In this document: positions 42,383-54,321 of the stretch, piece after piece | How the letters are laid out: each line of letters begins with the position of its first letter | Position numbering within the stretch: position 1 is the first letter of the stretch | NCBI RefSeq assembly: GCF_042242105.1 | Contig: NC_092024.1 | Coordinates: 3,419,501 to 3,483,500 of the forward strand | Direction of reading: 5' to 3' | Origin: Pempheris klunzingeri | Taxonomy: Eukaryota > Chordata > Actinopteri > Acropomatiformes > Pempheridae | DNA: 64,000 nt | Notes under the pieces: model-generated | What the model saw: the letters and a program-made list of their open reading frames with translations, nothing else | Database searches by the model: none | Told to the model about the DNA's origin: nothing | Position numbers and translations under genes: made by a program

Positions 42383-45300
42383 GCAGTTTCCCTTTGCCTT
42401 CAGCCCTGCTGTTTTTTTCTTCACAGTATATACTTTACAGATGTCTAAGACGGTCTCACTGTTTGTGTCTTTTTAATTCCAGTTGTAGTGTTCAAGTGTT
42501 GGCGCATGTTTATGTGTGGGCAGTGGGTTGGGATGTTGTGGTTGACTTGAGGTGTGTTTGCTGCCAGTGTTTTTCCTCATGTGCTTAACTAAATGACATT
42601 AGATGACTCTCTTGGGGAAATGAAGTTATGTAAGAAAAAAAAAATGCATCAAAAGAATATTGGCACATAAATAAGGATTCAATAGATCACTATGAAACAG
42701 AGTTGCTGAATTCATTTTGACAGTGAATGAATGAATATTAGTAGAACTGGCTTCTGGTTCACACATCCTCACAAAACATTCTTCACAGAAGGACTTCAAA
42801 ATTCTCACTTCTCCTCTCCTGCCATTGTTTTTCACTTAATATTAATGACCATCAGGACAGGCTGTGATATTCAGATGCAACGAGTTGCAGCTGTCCCCTT
42901 TCATTCTGTTTGACTAGAGGCTGCAGTCCCCAGGCATTGGTTAATAAAGACAAAAGCAGGTCAGTTCACATCATAAACAAATAATAGCTCTGATTAATTA
43001 TTTTAGTAGCTACCACGTGCACTGCTAGCGGCCGCACTCTGAGATAGGACTCTTTAAATGTCCTCACCAACAATAAGTGCCCCGCTGTTTGGATTATCAG
43101 TGAAAAGGTAAGTATGCTGGAGCACAGTTTTGTAGTTGAACACTTTGAGAGTGCATGCAGTCGTTCTTTACTGCAAGATCTCTATGGAAGGAAAGCAGCA
43201 GCGTTCTCCTCTCCTTTGTCTTCATCTACACTTCCTCAAACATCTGCAAACATTGTTAAATTGAGGTCTTACTGGGGGCACTTTTGTCTGTTGAACCAGC
43301 AAAGTGCTTCTTTCACCCTCTCAACCTTGCACTGTCCCACTTTGAAGGGGACAGATTTTCAACCATCGACAGTCACATTGACCAGCCTGTGACTTCCATG
43401 AGCTAATTCAGACAAACATCAGGTTTGTTCTATGCTAAACAGGTGTATGTTATTATGCAAAGACCCAGACGGATACTTCCCTTTTCCTATAATGTCTCAC
43501 AGCTCCATACTCGCCGTGTGCGTTTACATGCACTGATGCAACCTGGTCATTTTGTTAGAACCTGATCCCCGATAGAGAAAACCTAGACCACTTTTACACA
43601 AACCTGATTCCTAATGGGGCTTTTATACAAGAGTACATGTGCATGAGAAAGGCTTCAGACAGGAGGAATCTCACTGTGGCAGCAGTGTGGTGTTATAAAA
43701 GGAAAGAGTTGGAGGTGTGCATACTTGTATTCAAAATAAACTTTTCTTACTCGCCCTCCATCTGTTACTGTCTCTCCACACAGAGCGTTTTGACCACCAC
43801 TGTCCCTGGGTGGGGAACTGCGTGGGAAGGAGGAACTACCGTTTCTTCTACATGTTCATCCTCTCGCTCTCCTTCCTCACCATCTTCATCTTCGCCTTCG
43901 TCATCACACACATCATTTTACGTAAGTAGCTGAGGGGGAAAGGACATGTGCTCAGACACGCACTCATCCTGGCTGTGCTCTTGGTGTGTTTCTAGCCAGC
44001 AGGTTGTAAGTGGGCGTAGTGAAAAGCTGCAGCATTCTGGCTTGTTACCATCTTTCCAGCTGGGAGCAGGCAGTGGACTGTTGGGCTTCCTATCAGTGTG
44101 TGTGTGTGTGTGTGTGTGTGTGTTAATGTGTATGCATAAATGACAGTCAGCACTGGGAACGAAATGTGGGCCAAGATTAACTGCTAGAAAATTGTAGTGC
44201 TGATTAATAGTATTTGGAGCTATGTTTTTTCATTTTATTGTGGTGTTGACAGATTTGGCAAAAAGGCGTCGCAGCAGTTTGAATTCTTTGAATTGTAGTT
44301 GTGTTTTTTGCCCCGGTGTGGCTGAGACCAAGTTGGAGAACATCACTGACTAAACGGTTCATGTTGTAATCTCACTATGGACGTACAGACTTGCTTTAAG
44401 TCAAAGCTAGTCACAGTCCAGCAGTGCTTCAGGGGCTAAAATCTCACCTTTTCATCATAATATTTCATTTCTTCTGTAAACAATAGTTCAGCAATAAATC
44501 AACCTGTTTGTTGAATTTTGCACAGATGCAATCAGAAAGTGAAAGAAATGATCAGTCTGTCAGATTGGAACTATAGAAATGTCTGATACAGCCACATACA
44601 GTTGTATGTAACACCATTTTTGGTTTGTGGTCTGGCTCTGTCCTACTCTTCACACTTTGAGGTTCAATTGGAATGCCATTTTAAGTGGGCACACACTGCC
44701 TAGATCAGTTCATCCTGCTGACACTTAAACTCAAGCAAGTAATGGCTCCAGAGTGTATAGTACTCAATATCTGATACAAGCTCTACACATTCAATGGGTG
44801 TACTTTAATGCTTATATGCACTATTGTGTGAGGCAGTGTGTATAGTGGCATAATGGAAACTCTCTCTCTTTGTTCACAGGCTCCCATCAACACGGGTTCC
44901 TCAACGCACTTAAAGATAGTCCTGCCAGATATCCTTTCACTGAAATCAGACTTGTCTGTTAAGTCACATTTTTGCAGCTGTCTGTCCATCTGTTTCTCTC
45001 TACATTTCTCTTAATCACCCGACATTCCCTGGATTCCATTGTATTACAACCTGACGTAGATATACTTGCCCAGTAATGGCCCGTACAGGTCATTTAGCAG
45101 GTCAGAATTAATTTGCATCATGCCTTTTCAAAGCACTTCCATCCACCACTCTGGCCGTTTTCTGCACAGTTGTAGTACTTGCGTAACTCATGCGCCTGAT
45201 AAGTCCTGTTCCATCGGGGTAACCCGGCACACAGGGCAGCTCCTCAGTCTGTCTCTGTCGATTGAGTCAGTCGGTCTTTGAATTCATCTGGCTCTAGCTT

Positions 45301-48300
45301 GCCCACACTCCTTCTACAGAGACGTTGTGTGAGTGAGATTTGATCTGCCTGTCTGATTGATGAGTGTGTGCGAGATGTGTTAAGCTACAGCTGTTAAAGA
45401 TACTCTGTAAGTCTGCTTATTGCCCCAACACATCAGTGATAATCACGTGGACTTTGTTAAATCCAAGCAAATCAAGAGTTTTGCTTTGACATTGCAGTAA
45501 AGACTTTAGCTGTAGCTTTTAGCTGTAAATCCAGATAGTGAATGTAAGGAGCAGTCCCCTAACATCAGAATTTGAATTCCTTTCGCATAAAGGTCCCATA
45601 TTTTGCTTTTTTTCAAGTTCATATCTGTATTTGGAGGTCCTACTAGAGCTGGTTTACATGGTTTAATGTTCAAAAAACAGATTCATTTTCTTATGCCAGT
45701 CATGGTTGTTGCAGCTGTTTTTAGCTTCTGGACGTCGCCACGTTGGTGTTTTTGGAACCAGAAGTGAAGTTCGTTCCACACAGACTGCCTCTGATAAGTT
45801 AGTCACGATGTAGTCCCACCCTAAAGCATATCCTGCTTAATAATCTGCTAGATAAACATCATGCTGTATCTACCATTACCTCAGTGGGAAAGTGTTAACT
45901 GAGGTATTAAATCTAGTGAGAAGTAGGGTCATTTTCTCATAGACTTACATTTGTTCGGACTTCTTTTTGCAATCAGCAGAGTCGCCCCCTGCTGGTCATT
46001 AGAAAGAATGCAGGTCTGAGACACTTCAGTGTTTGCTTCACTTTTCAGACCCAGAAGCGACATCCACTTCTTTTATGCAGTCTGTGGTCTTTACTCAGAG
46101 TTTGACGGTCTTAAGGCACACCGGATACATATTTATGTTGAAAAGACATTAAGAAGTGCATTTTGCATGATATTTGACCTTTTAAATAATATAAGAATCT
46201 GAACCAAGATGTGGCAACTCGAATAAGCAATTTTGCAGAATAAGAATTGATCAAATCTAAATGATACCCCACACTATTTCTAAGCTACAAATCAAGTTGA
46301 GAGCACAGGGCTATGACACTGTCTCTCCCTCTGCCCTTCTCTCCATGGCTGAGTGAGATAACTGTTTCTCTGGCAGAGAAATGTGTGCCAAGCCAAGCTG
46401 ATAACGGCCTGTGTCCTACAGGACTTTAATAAAGGAGAATTGCAGTCGATAGTATCGTAGCAGTCTTTTGTACTAGGTGAATGATGACATGTTTTGTCCT
46501 TGCTAAGGAGGAGGATATTTGGAAGACAAAAAAAGAAGAGAGAGAGAAAAGGTGGAGTGAGGGTGTTGAGATGACTCTTACAGTACAGTCTAACAGACTG
46601 ACTCATGGTATTTGAGTGTGTAATATTATACAGACCTCCCAGGTAATTAATTTTTTCCAAAATGCCCAGTGGTGAGTTTGTAGTGTCTGGGCATTTGTAG
46701 GTCTTATTGTTTTGCATATATATTCTTTTAGAGTCTGTATCTAAGATGTGGTTAGGCTTCACTGTAGTTCATTTTCATAAAGGCAGAACGATTCATCTTG
46801 GACAGTGCCTTTGTGTGTCTTTGCGTTTTATGTGGAGCAGAGAAAATGAGCAGTGTTCTGCAGTCCCAGCCAAATGAACTGGTAACTAGGAACTATTGGC
46901 AAGAGGAGGACAGCCCTGAGGCTGTAGGTCAATATGCTAGCAGTAAGAGCTTGTGCTATTTTTTGTCCACGCGGGCTCCATATGGCTCTATGATGTGTGT
47001 CGTCCTTGTCTGTATGTCCGTTTCACTAAATCTGAGGATGTGTTAAATACAAACTGTGGCAGAAAGTTATTTCTTGACTTCATTGTGCCACTGTGCTGGA
47101 GGTGGTGGTGTGTTTCTTCTCTGTCTGGTCCATAGTGGGCCTCTCAGGCTTCCATACCTACCTAATCAGCTCCAACCAGACCACCAATGAAGATGTGAGT
47201 ATGAATGAACATGAAATAGGCAATAGAAAGCGTGAAGCATTATGTAAGCTTTCTGTTTCTGCTACACACTATATTTGTGGATGGTTAATCATATGAATGG
47301 GGGTGGGGGGTATTCATCTATCCCCCTGAAACTGTAACTGTTCTGTGATGTTGTGTTGACTCCTCCAGATAAAGGGGTCTTGGTCTTCTAAAAGAGGGAA
47401 GGACAACTATAACCCCTACAGCCATGGCAATATATTCACCAACTGCTGTGCAGCACTGTGTGGACCCCTGCCACCGAGGTATGACATGTGTGAATGTGCT
47501 CCTACTCTGTGAACGACACGTAAGCCCTATCATACCTCAATTTTCCACCTTCGCTGTAATAGGTCACAGCACCTGCCCTCCCCACCCCCTTGTTGTAATT
47601 TTCAGTTTTTCCAAAGGCTAAAATAGAGGCGTTAGTCAAGACTCCTTTTGATGTGAGGAGCTGCTTTGAAATGAACCTGCCTGCAGTCTTTTCTCTATAC
47701 ATAGCGCCTAAGATACTGCAAGAGTGGAAAGGATTTCAAGCCCATTTTAACCGAATCCAATATCAAAGTTGGCTTGATATATTAGATTTCACACTTTTGC
47801 TGTTCATGTGATTTGACAAAAATACAGTCCAACTGTCACAGCTACATTCTCATGCCCATGTGACTGTAAATGTCAGTACACATTACACATTCCCTCACAG
47901 CTTCTTTCACTTCAGCATTTTGTGCCGACGATTCTCATTACTCATCTGTGAAATGGTTGTTCTTCCTCCAACTTAACCTGCTCTATCTTTTCTTTCATCA
48001 TGGTTAGAAATGTGTTCGTGCTTACCCACTGGACAGAGATACCTACTATCTGCTTTTATCTTTATGGGCCAGTCTGCCCACTTTGAAGATACAGCGCTCT
48101 GAGTGACGCTGTCAAGACGTCACAAATAGCTTTGAGCCTTTGGAACTTGGAGCCTTTAACTCTGCCTTTTGATTTGCACTCCTTTAACTGTGCGTAACGT
48201 ACAAACAGAAAGTTAGTGTAGCACATGCATACTGGACCCTCTCGAGTTACCAGATACACCCATGAAGGCACATCCACTGACATCAAGTATAAGAAGACCA

Positions 48301-49057
48301 TTGATGGAGGCCGTTACCGTTATTCTGTCAGTGTAACTCACCATAAGTCCTGTGCCGTGGGTGGCAAATGAAAGTTGTCAGTGCACAGGTGGCTGCCATC
48401 TGGGAGTGTGTGTGTGTGTGTTTGTGTCTGTGGCCACAGGCATTGCACAACTGGGTCCACCAGTAAGAAAGGAATGTTTCACCTCAGCCTCAGACTATGC
48501 AAGCAACACTGCCTCTCTCTCTCACGCACATACACACAGACAAAAGCATTTCATCATTCCCTGCTGAGACATTGACTCACATTTTCTAACGCATCGGGCT
48601 ACATGTTTTTATGCTCATTTCCTCTTAACCGTGTTTGCAGACGTTCCGGTACTCATCATTAGCAACACAAGGCGATGCTGTAGGTTCCCGGAGTTTGTCT
48701 CCGTGATTCTAGCAAACCATTTCCACCTGAATGTAGCTTGGTCCCTCCGGAGCAAACTGTCAACACACTCTCTGTTGAATGATTACCCTGCTTGTGCAGT
48801 TTAACACCCAACCCGTGCACGTATGTGTGCAGTAGAGAGCGTTCTGTGTCAGATCACCCTTTATCTGGCTAATAAAAAGGCGTAATCACATATATCTGTC
48901 CCATGACTACACGTGCATATGCATACCAAGAGTTCAGGAGGTCGTCATCTAACCAGCTGTGTCACAGTTCTGCAGCATTAACAAACGGACTGAAACAATG
49001 ATTCACTCCAGTGCTCCACTGCAGGACCTCAGTGATTTATGACCAAGTTGTTATTCT

Positions 49058-49102
<45 letters not shown>

Positions 49103-51770
49103 AGGGAGAGGAAGGTTTGAGCGCAAAAACTCAAATGTAGCAGCTTAGACACTATTATCTCTTTAAATGGTGTGTTACCAGTGACACACAAGGTCCTTTG
49201 CACTTTGCTAATCCTTCCCACCTAACATTTACTCAGCCTGGTAGTAGATGGTATTAATCTAGTGTCTGACTGTTTCATGTGTACATTTGGGCTTTAATGC
49301 TCTCAGTGCCCCAAGGAATCTGTTGGTTACACTGCTCTGTGTTTAATCTGTGATTGGATAATGTCATTTACTGTGTGATATTTGTGAATGAATGCCCACA
49401 AAACAACGCCTTTCTCCCCTTCTTGTTTCTCTCTGACTAGTCTCATTGACAGACGGGGCTTTATCCAATCCGACACACCGCAGCTGGCACCACCAACCAA
49501 TGGCATCACTATGTACGGTGCCACCCAGTCTCAGCAGAGCCACATGGTAAGACACTGACCTGTCTCGTTTCTTCAAGACACTCTTATCAGGGTGATAAAT
49601 GAATAGACGTAAAAATGCAGGCTGAGTTGTTACTGCGGATGTTGAGTGTTTTTCAGTCTGTTTGGAGACCAGAAATGGACAGGTCATCAGACCAGAGACT
49701 ACTGCTCTATTCTCAAACATGTACCATTATAGTGTCACTACCAACACCAGTTAATTTGGTTTAATAGTAGAAGAAACACTTTTTGAGCAGCTACTTTGTC
49801 AGCAATACAAGAGAAGAGCAACAGATGCACCTATTCACAGTGCAGCCAAACAAACATGTGGTGTAGTTTTTAATAAAGAAGCCAGTCGATAGTTGGCCTT
49901 ATAAGCAGGGCACAGTAAATCAGTCGGTTACCTTGCTGAGGAGCTTGAGGTTTTTCATCCAACAGCTCACTGTGGCTGGTCCTTCTTGTTCTGTTAGTCC
50001 CCGCAATATCTAAAGCAGATCAGCTGACAAAACATGCTTCCTGTAACCATTTCGCAATAAAGCCTCCCCAGTGTTTTGCCAGTTGAACGCTTTGAATGTG
50101 AAGGCTGGTATCGATGAGCTAAAATTACAAACAGTAACGCTGTTACTGAAGCGCTAACAGTGAAAGCTACTTAATGGAGAAATAAGTGCAGAAGGGTAAT
50201 AGTTTGAAATGACTATTTCTGAAAAAATGCAGCCCACAAAAATCATTAAAAAGGGTGTTTTTATTTCATGAAAACCTTACAGATTATCAACATGTTGAGA
50301 GTCACCCATATTCACCGGTCCTTAGCTTCTTGGCTGCACTGCTTTTTGGCCCAGTCTCAGCCAGGCCATACCGCTGATCCTACTGGCCTCGGTCAGCGTG
50401 ACACAGAGACAAAGCATCTTTCACAGCAGCCTGTCTGACAGAGGGAAACTCCAGCTGTTGTCTTTTGCCCACTTGCCAGAAACAGAAAATCAGCTCTCAC
50501 AAACTGAGGCAGATGGACTGCTGCCCATGTCAGTTTGAGGAACTTAAACTACAGACATCGTGTCTTGCACTGCTTTGTGTCAGATTGTTTGCGATCGTAA
50601 TGGTGAGCATTAGCTGTCGGTTCAAGGACTGGCCTAGAACCAGATGAAGTCAAACTACTTCAAACAGACCTGGAAAAGAAAATCCAGTTAGCTGTTCTCA
50701 TCCCACTACACTGAAACTGATGCTGTTCCTCTGGATTGCAAAGAGTGAGTCAGTAATGTTTAAATTTTGGATGTATCGCTCCATGTTGCCGGTAAATTAG
50801 GTCAACAGTAGCAAGGATGGGTCCTGTGTGTATCCGTCTGTGCTGAGGTGGCATTTCAGTCAGTGCTGTATGATTCAACTCTGGTTTCTCCTGTGTGAAG
50901 GTTTCCTCATCGTGCTGATAATTCCAAGTTTTGCAGAGGGGGGAAAACAATGAGCAGGATTCAGAAAGAGTCTGTAAACAGACATCTTGTGTAAATTGTC
51001 TCCTACGGTCTTGGAGAGAATAGCTGGTGTCCTAAGGAGGACAATGCTCTGACCTCACAGACCACTTTCCCTCTGGTGCCTGAACAGAAACAACAAGTCT
51101 TCTGTTGTTCAGTTTAGCTGTTAACCTCACACACTGCATGCTAGATTTAAGGCCTATTCACACTCGGCTACTAAACATCTTTCACTGGTGCCCTCCCTCT
51201 GCGCCACAGTCAATCTCGTTGTTCTCGTCCAAACTCAACCTCGCTCTGTAACTTCTCATTGAGATGTCAAACATGAATGTCATCTGTCCTCAGGTCCTGA
51301 ATGTGTGGACAACTTGTAATGGGCTGAGAGCCACAGGAACATTCCCTTACATTAGCACATTCAGAAATAACCGCCATCTGTTTTCTGTTGCCGTCATGAT
51401 TAGCAGCCAGAGTTGTCCCATTGTGCCGGCTGCTGGCCATTTATCTGCACACTGATACACTCAGCTATTCACTTACCACTTCCAATATTGCATACCGCGT
51501 CGAATTTTCTCATCAGCCTCCCACACCAACTGATGCAACTCTCTTCTTCTCTGCAAAAATGTTTAGTTTGCCTTAAAAAAAAACCCAAATTGGGCTAGAC
51601 CACTCATTTCATACAGAGAATGTTTTTGTCATCAAGTAGGTTTTGGAGAGGCTGCTGGGTTTGATTGCGTGAAATCACTCAAACCACGATGAGCAAAAGC
51701 CCCTTTTGTCTGTTTACTACAGAGGTCTGTGGGTGGGTGCTATTTGGAGAAAGTGTGTAAATGTACATGA

Positions 51771-51803
<33 letters not shown>

Positions 51804-54243
51804 CGTAGAGGTGGGAAAGAATGGCAGAAAAGTAAATTCTAAAATAGAAATGTATGTCCTTGATTCATATGTTATTACTTTTATTTGACCAGTGCGATTA
51901 CTGACTGTACAATAGGTGAGCGCTCTCATCATTGGACGGTGAATCAGACGTGGAACATGTAACAAGTTGTGCGTGGGTAAACATTTAAGCCTAGAAATGA
52001 AAGCAAAGAAAACATGTAGTTTTTTTTCCCTTTCCCTTTATTTAACTAAAGATTGAAAAGCGCTTTAAGAGTATCTTAACACCCCCTGAGAATCTTGTTC
52101 TCACTGACCTCCAGTGGTTAACTTCTCACCTGACTGCAGTGATGTACAGGTGTAGTCTAGGACCCAGTGACATCACTGTCGGCTGTGGCCACAGACAAAG
52201 AATGGACTTGTAGACATGTAGTACGGAGTACAGGGAGGTTATCTGGGTGTGTGGGTGTGTGTACTGTATATGTATGAGTTAATTCTAAATCTATTATTAA
52301 CACACTAAAGCTGTGTTTTTGTGGTCCTAGTGGGTTTCATGTGCAGTCAGGCGATGAAAGCCGTCTTTCTTTGTGAGGTACTTTTGCCTGTGATGCAGCT
52401 TAAGACGACGTCCCTGTATGTGGAAGCCTTGTAACTGGTTGCCATGGTAACTGTCTGTGAGACGATGTCATACTACACCTAGATAACAAAACCTCCATTT
52501 TGGGGAAGGGGAGGGGGAACGTGAGGAGGAGAGGCCACACTTTAATTGACGGCAGTCATAATAGTCTCCAGTTGAAGGGACAGTTCACCCAAATTTTTTT
52601 AAAAATGGCACAAAATAATATAATAAAATGGCAGATATCTGATTTGAGCTTTTGAAATGTGAGAATTTGTAGCTTTTCTCTGTTTTATATCATTGTTAAC
52701 CCTTTATATCGGGCAAGGGACCATATTTGGTAACTTAAGTGGGAGTTCAGAATGCCCCCCCCCTTGCCTCACCATGAGCAGTAGAACTACCAGATTTATC
52801 AGCGACAATCAGCGACAATCAGGCTGCATGACAGACCGGCAAGAAACCATATGGTGACTTCACTGACCTTGATTTTCACCACAACATTGATTTTTTTTTT
52901 TTTTTAACTCACAAAAGTAAAAAAAAGTAGTGTAATGACCACCAGTAATGGTCTGGGGTTGAAAATTTGAATTTCTAAGTATTTCAATGAGTGCCCTATA
53001 AAGGGTTAAGTGAGTATTTGGAGTTTTGAATTTTGTGTTCTGGAAAATATTAAATTTTCAATCAGCTCTAATAAAACAATGAATCAAAAATATATAATTG
53101 ACTGATTAATCAATAATAATGATAGTTGTATCCCTTTTTATGTTTTTGAGATTTTTGCTTACTTCTTATTTTTTAACATTATAGTTCACCGCGAGCATTA
53201 GTTACCTGCACGGGTGGATAATGCTGTAAGCTAGTGAGAGAACATGAACATGACTCTGTCTTTTAACCTCAAGACAGAAAGGCAAAACCTTAATCTTCCT
53301 TTCTTCTTCCTCAGTCACTGTTTTATGAACTGTGCGCTATTTTTATACAATACGAACACAGAGAGCAACTTGATCAACCACCATTTCCTTGTTGACAATT
53401 GCACAGTGAGCGGTGACAGACCGGCAACCCACAGCCTCGATTTCAGTTTCACCAGTTTCAGCCTCTGCAATGATGGTGTTACTGTCACTGAAAACATCCG
53501 ACGGGGTTTCTTTGTTCCCCCAAAGAGCTGGATATGATCAGATGTACCAAATGTACCTCCCAAGTGCCAGCTTAGATGTACAACTCAGCACAGTCACAGC
53601 GGACAGGAGTGTGTTGTCAGCAATAACACAGACTGCTGGAATCTCCCAACTTGTGGCTGGATCTCATCTTAGCCCTTGTTTAAACATGGGACACAAATGG
53701 TGCGATTTCAGCTCAGACTGGTTGCTGACTGGTAAATTGAGGGATCCCCATTTTTTCGTGCACAAACGGACTTGCGTTGCACAGAATAACTGGACAGTAG
53801 GACTGCACCTAATCATTGGTTTCATTGTCATTTGATTTGGTCTGTAACATGCTGGAAAATGGAGGAAGATTTCTATTGCAGTTTCCCAGAGCTCAAAGTG
53901 AGCGGTCTTACTCAAACCTAATGATGTTCACACAATACGGAGAAGCATCAAATCCTTCCCAGGAAGAGGGGAATGTCAGCGCTTTATTTTTCTTTAGCAA
54001 TCAATTAAATTAATCAAGCAGCTCTACGGGAAAGCTCCATCCCGCTGCCATGTTGTGTATTATATCGTAATGGAAAAACAGAATCCTGCAAAAATGTTTG
54101 ATTCCGTTTTTGATAACAGAAGAACAAATTGTGTCACCACTGCGTGTGAAAACCAACCAAAACATGGCCTGTGCTGCCTCACTTGCTATCCTGCTATCCA
54201 AGGTTAGCCTATCAACCGTCTATGTACATATTGTCCCTTGTAG

Positions 54244-54321
<78 letters not shown>

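Noticed and set aside
46292..46762. 156-codon open frame on the minus strand
   Set aside because: It is intronic in zdhhc14, has no recognisable domain, and its composition is that of random AT-rich sequence.
52573..52610. 'gggacagttcacccaaa' phrase resembling the end of a common fish transposon
   Set aside because: Only one short end is present, with no matching inverted end nearby, so an element cannot be defined.
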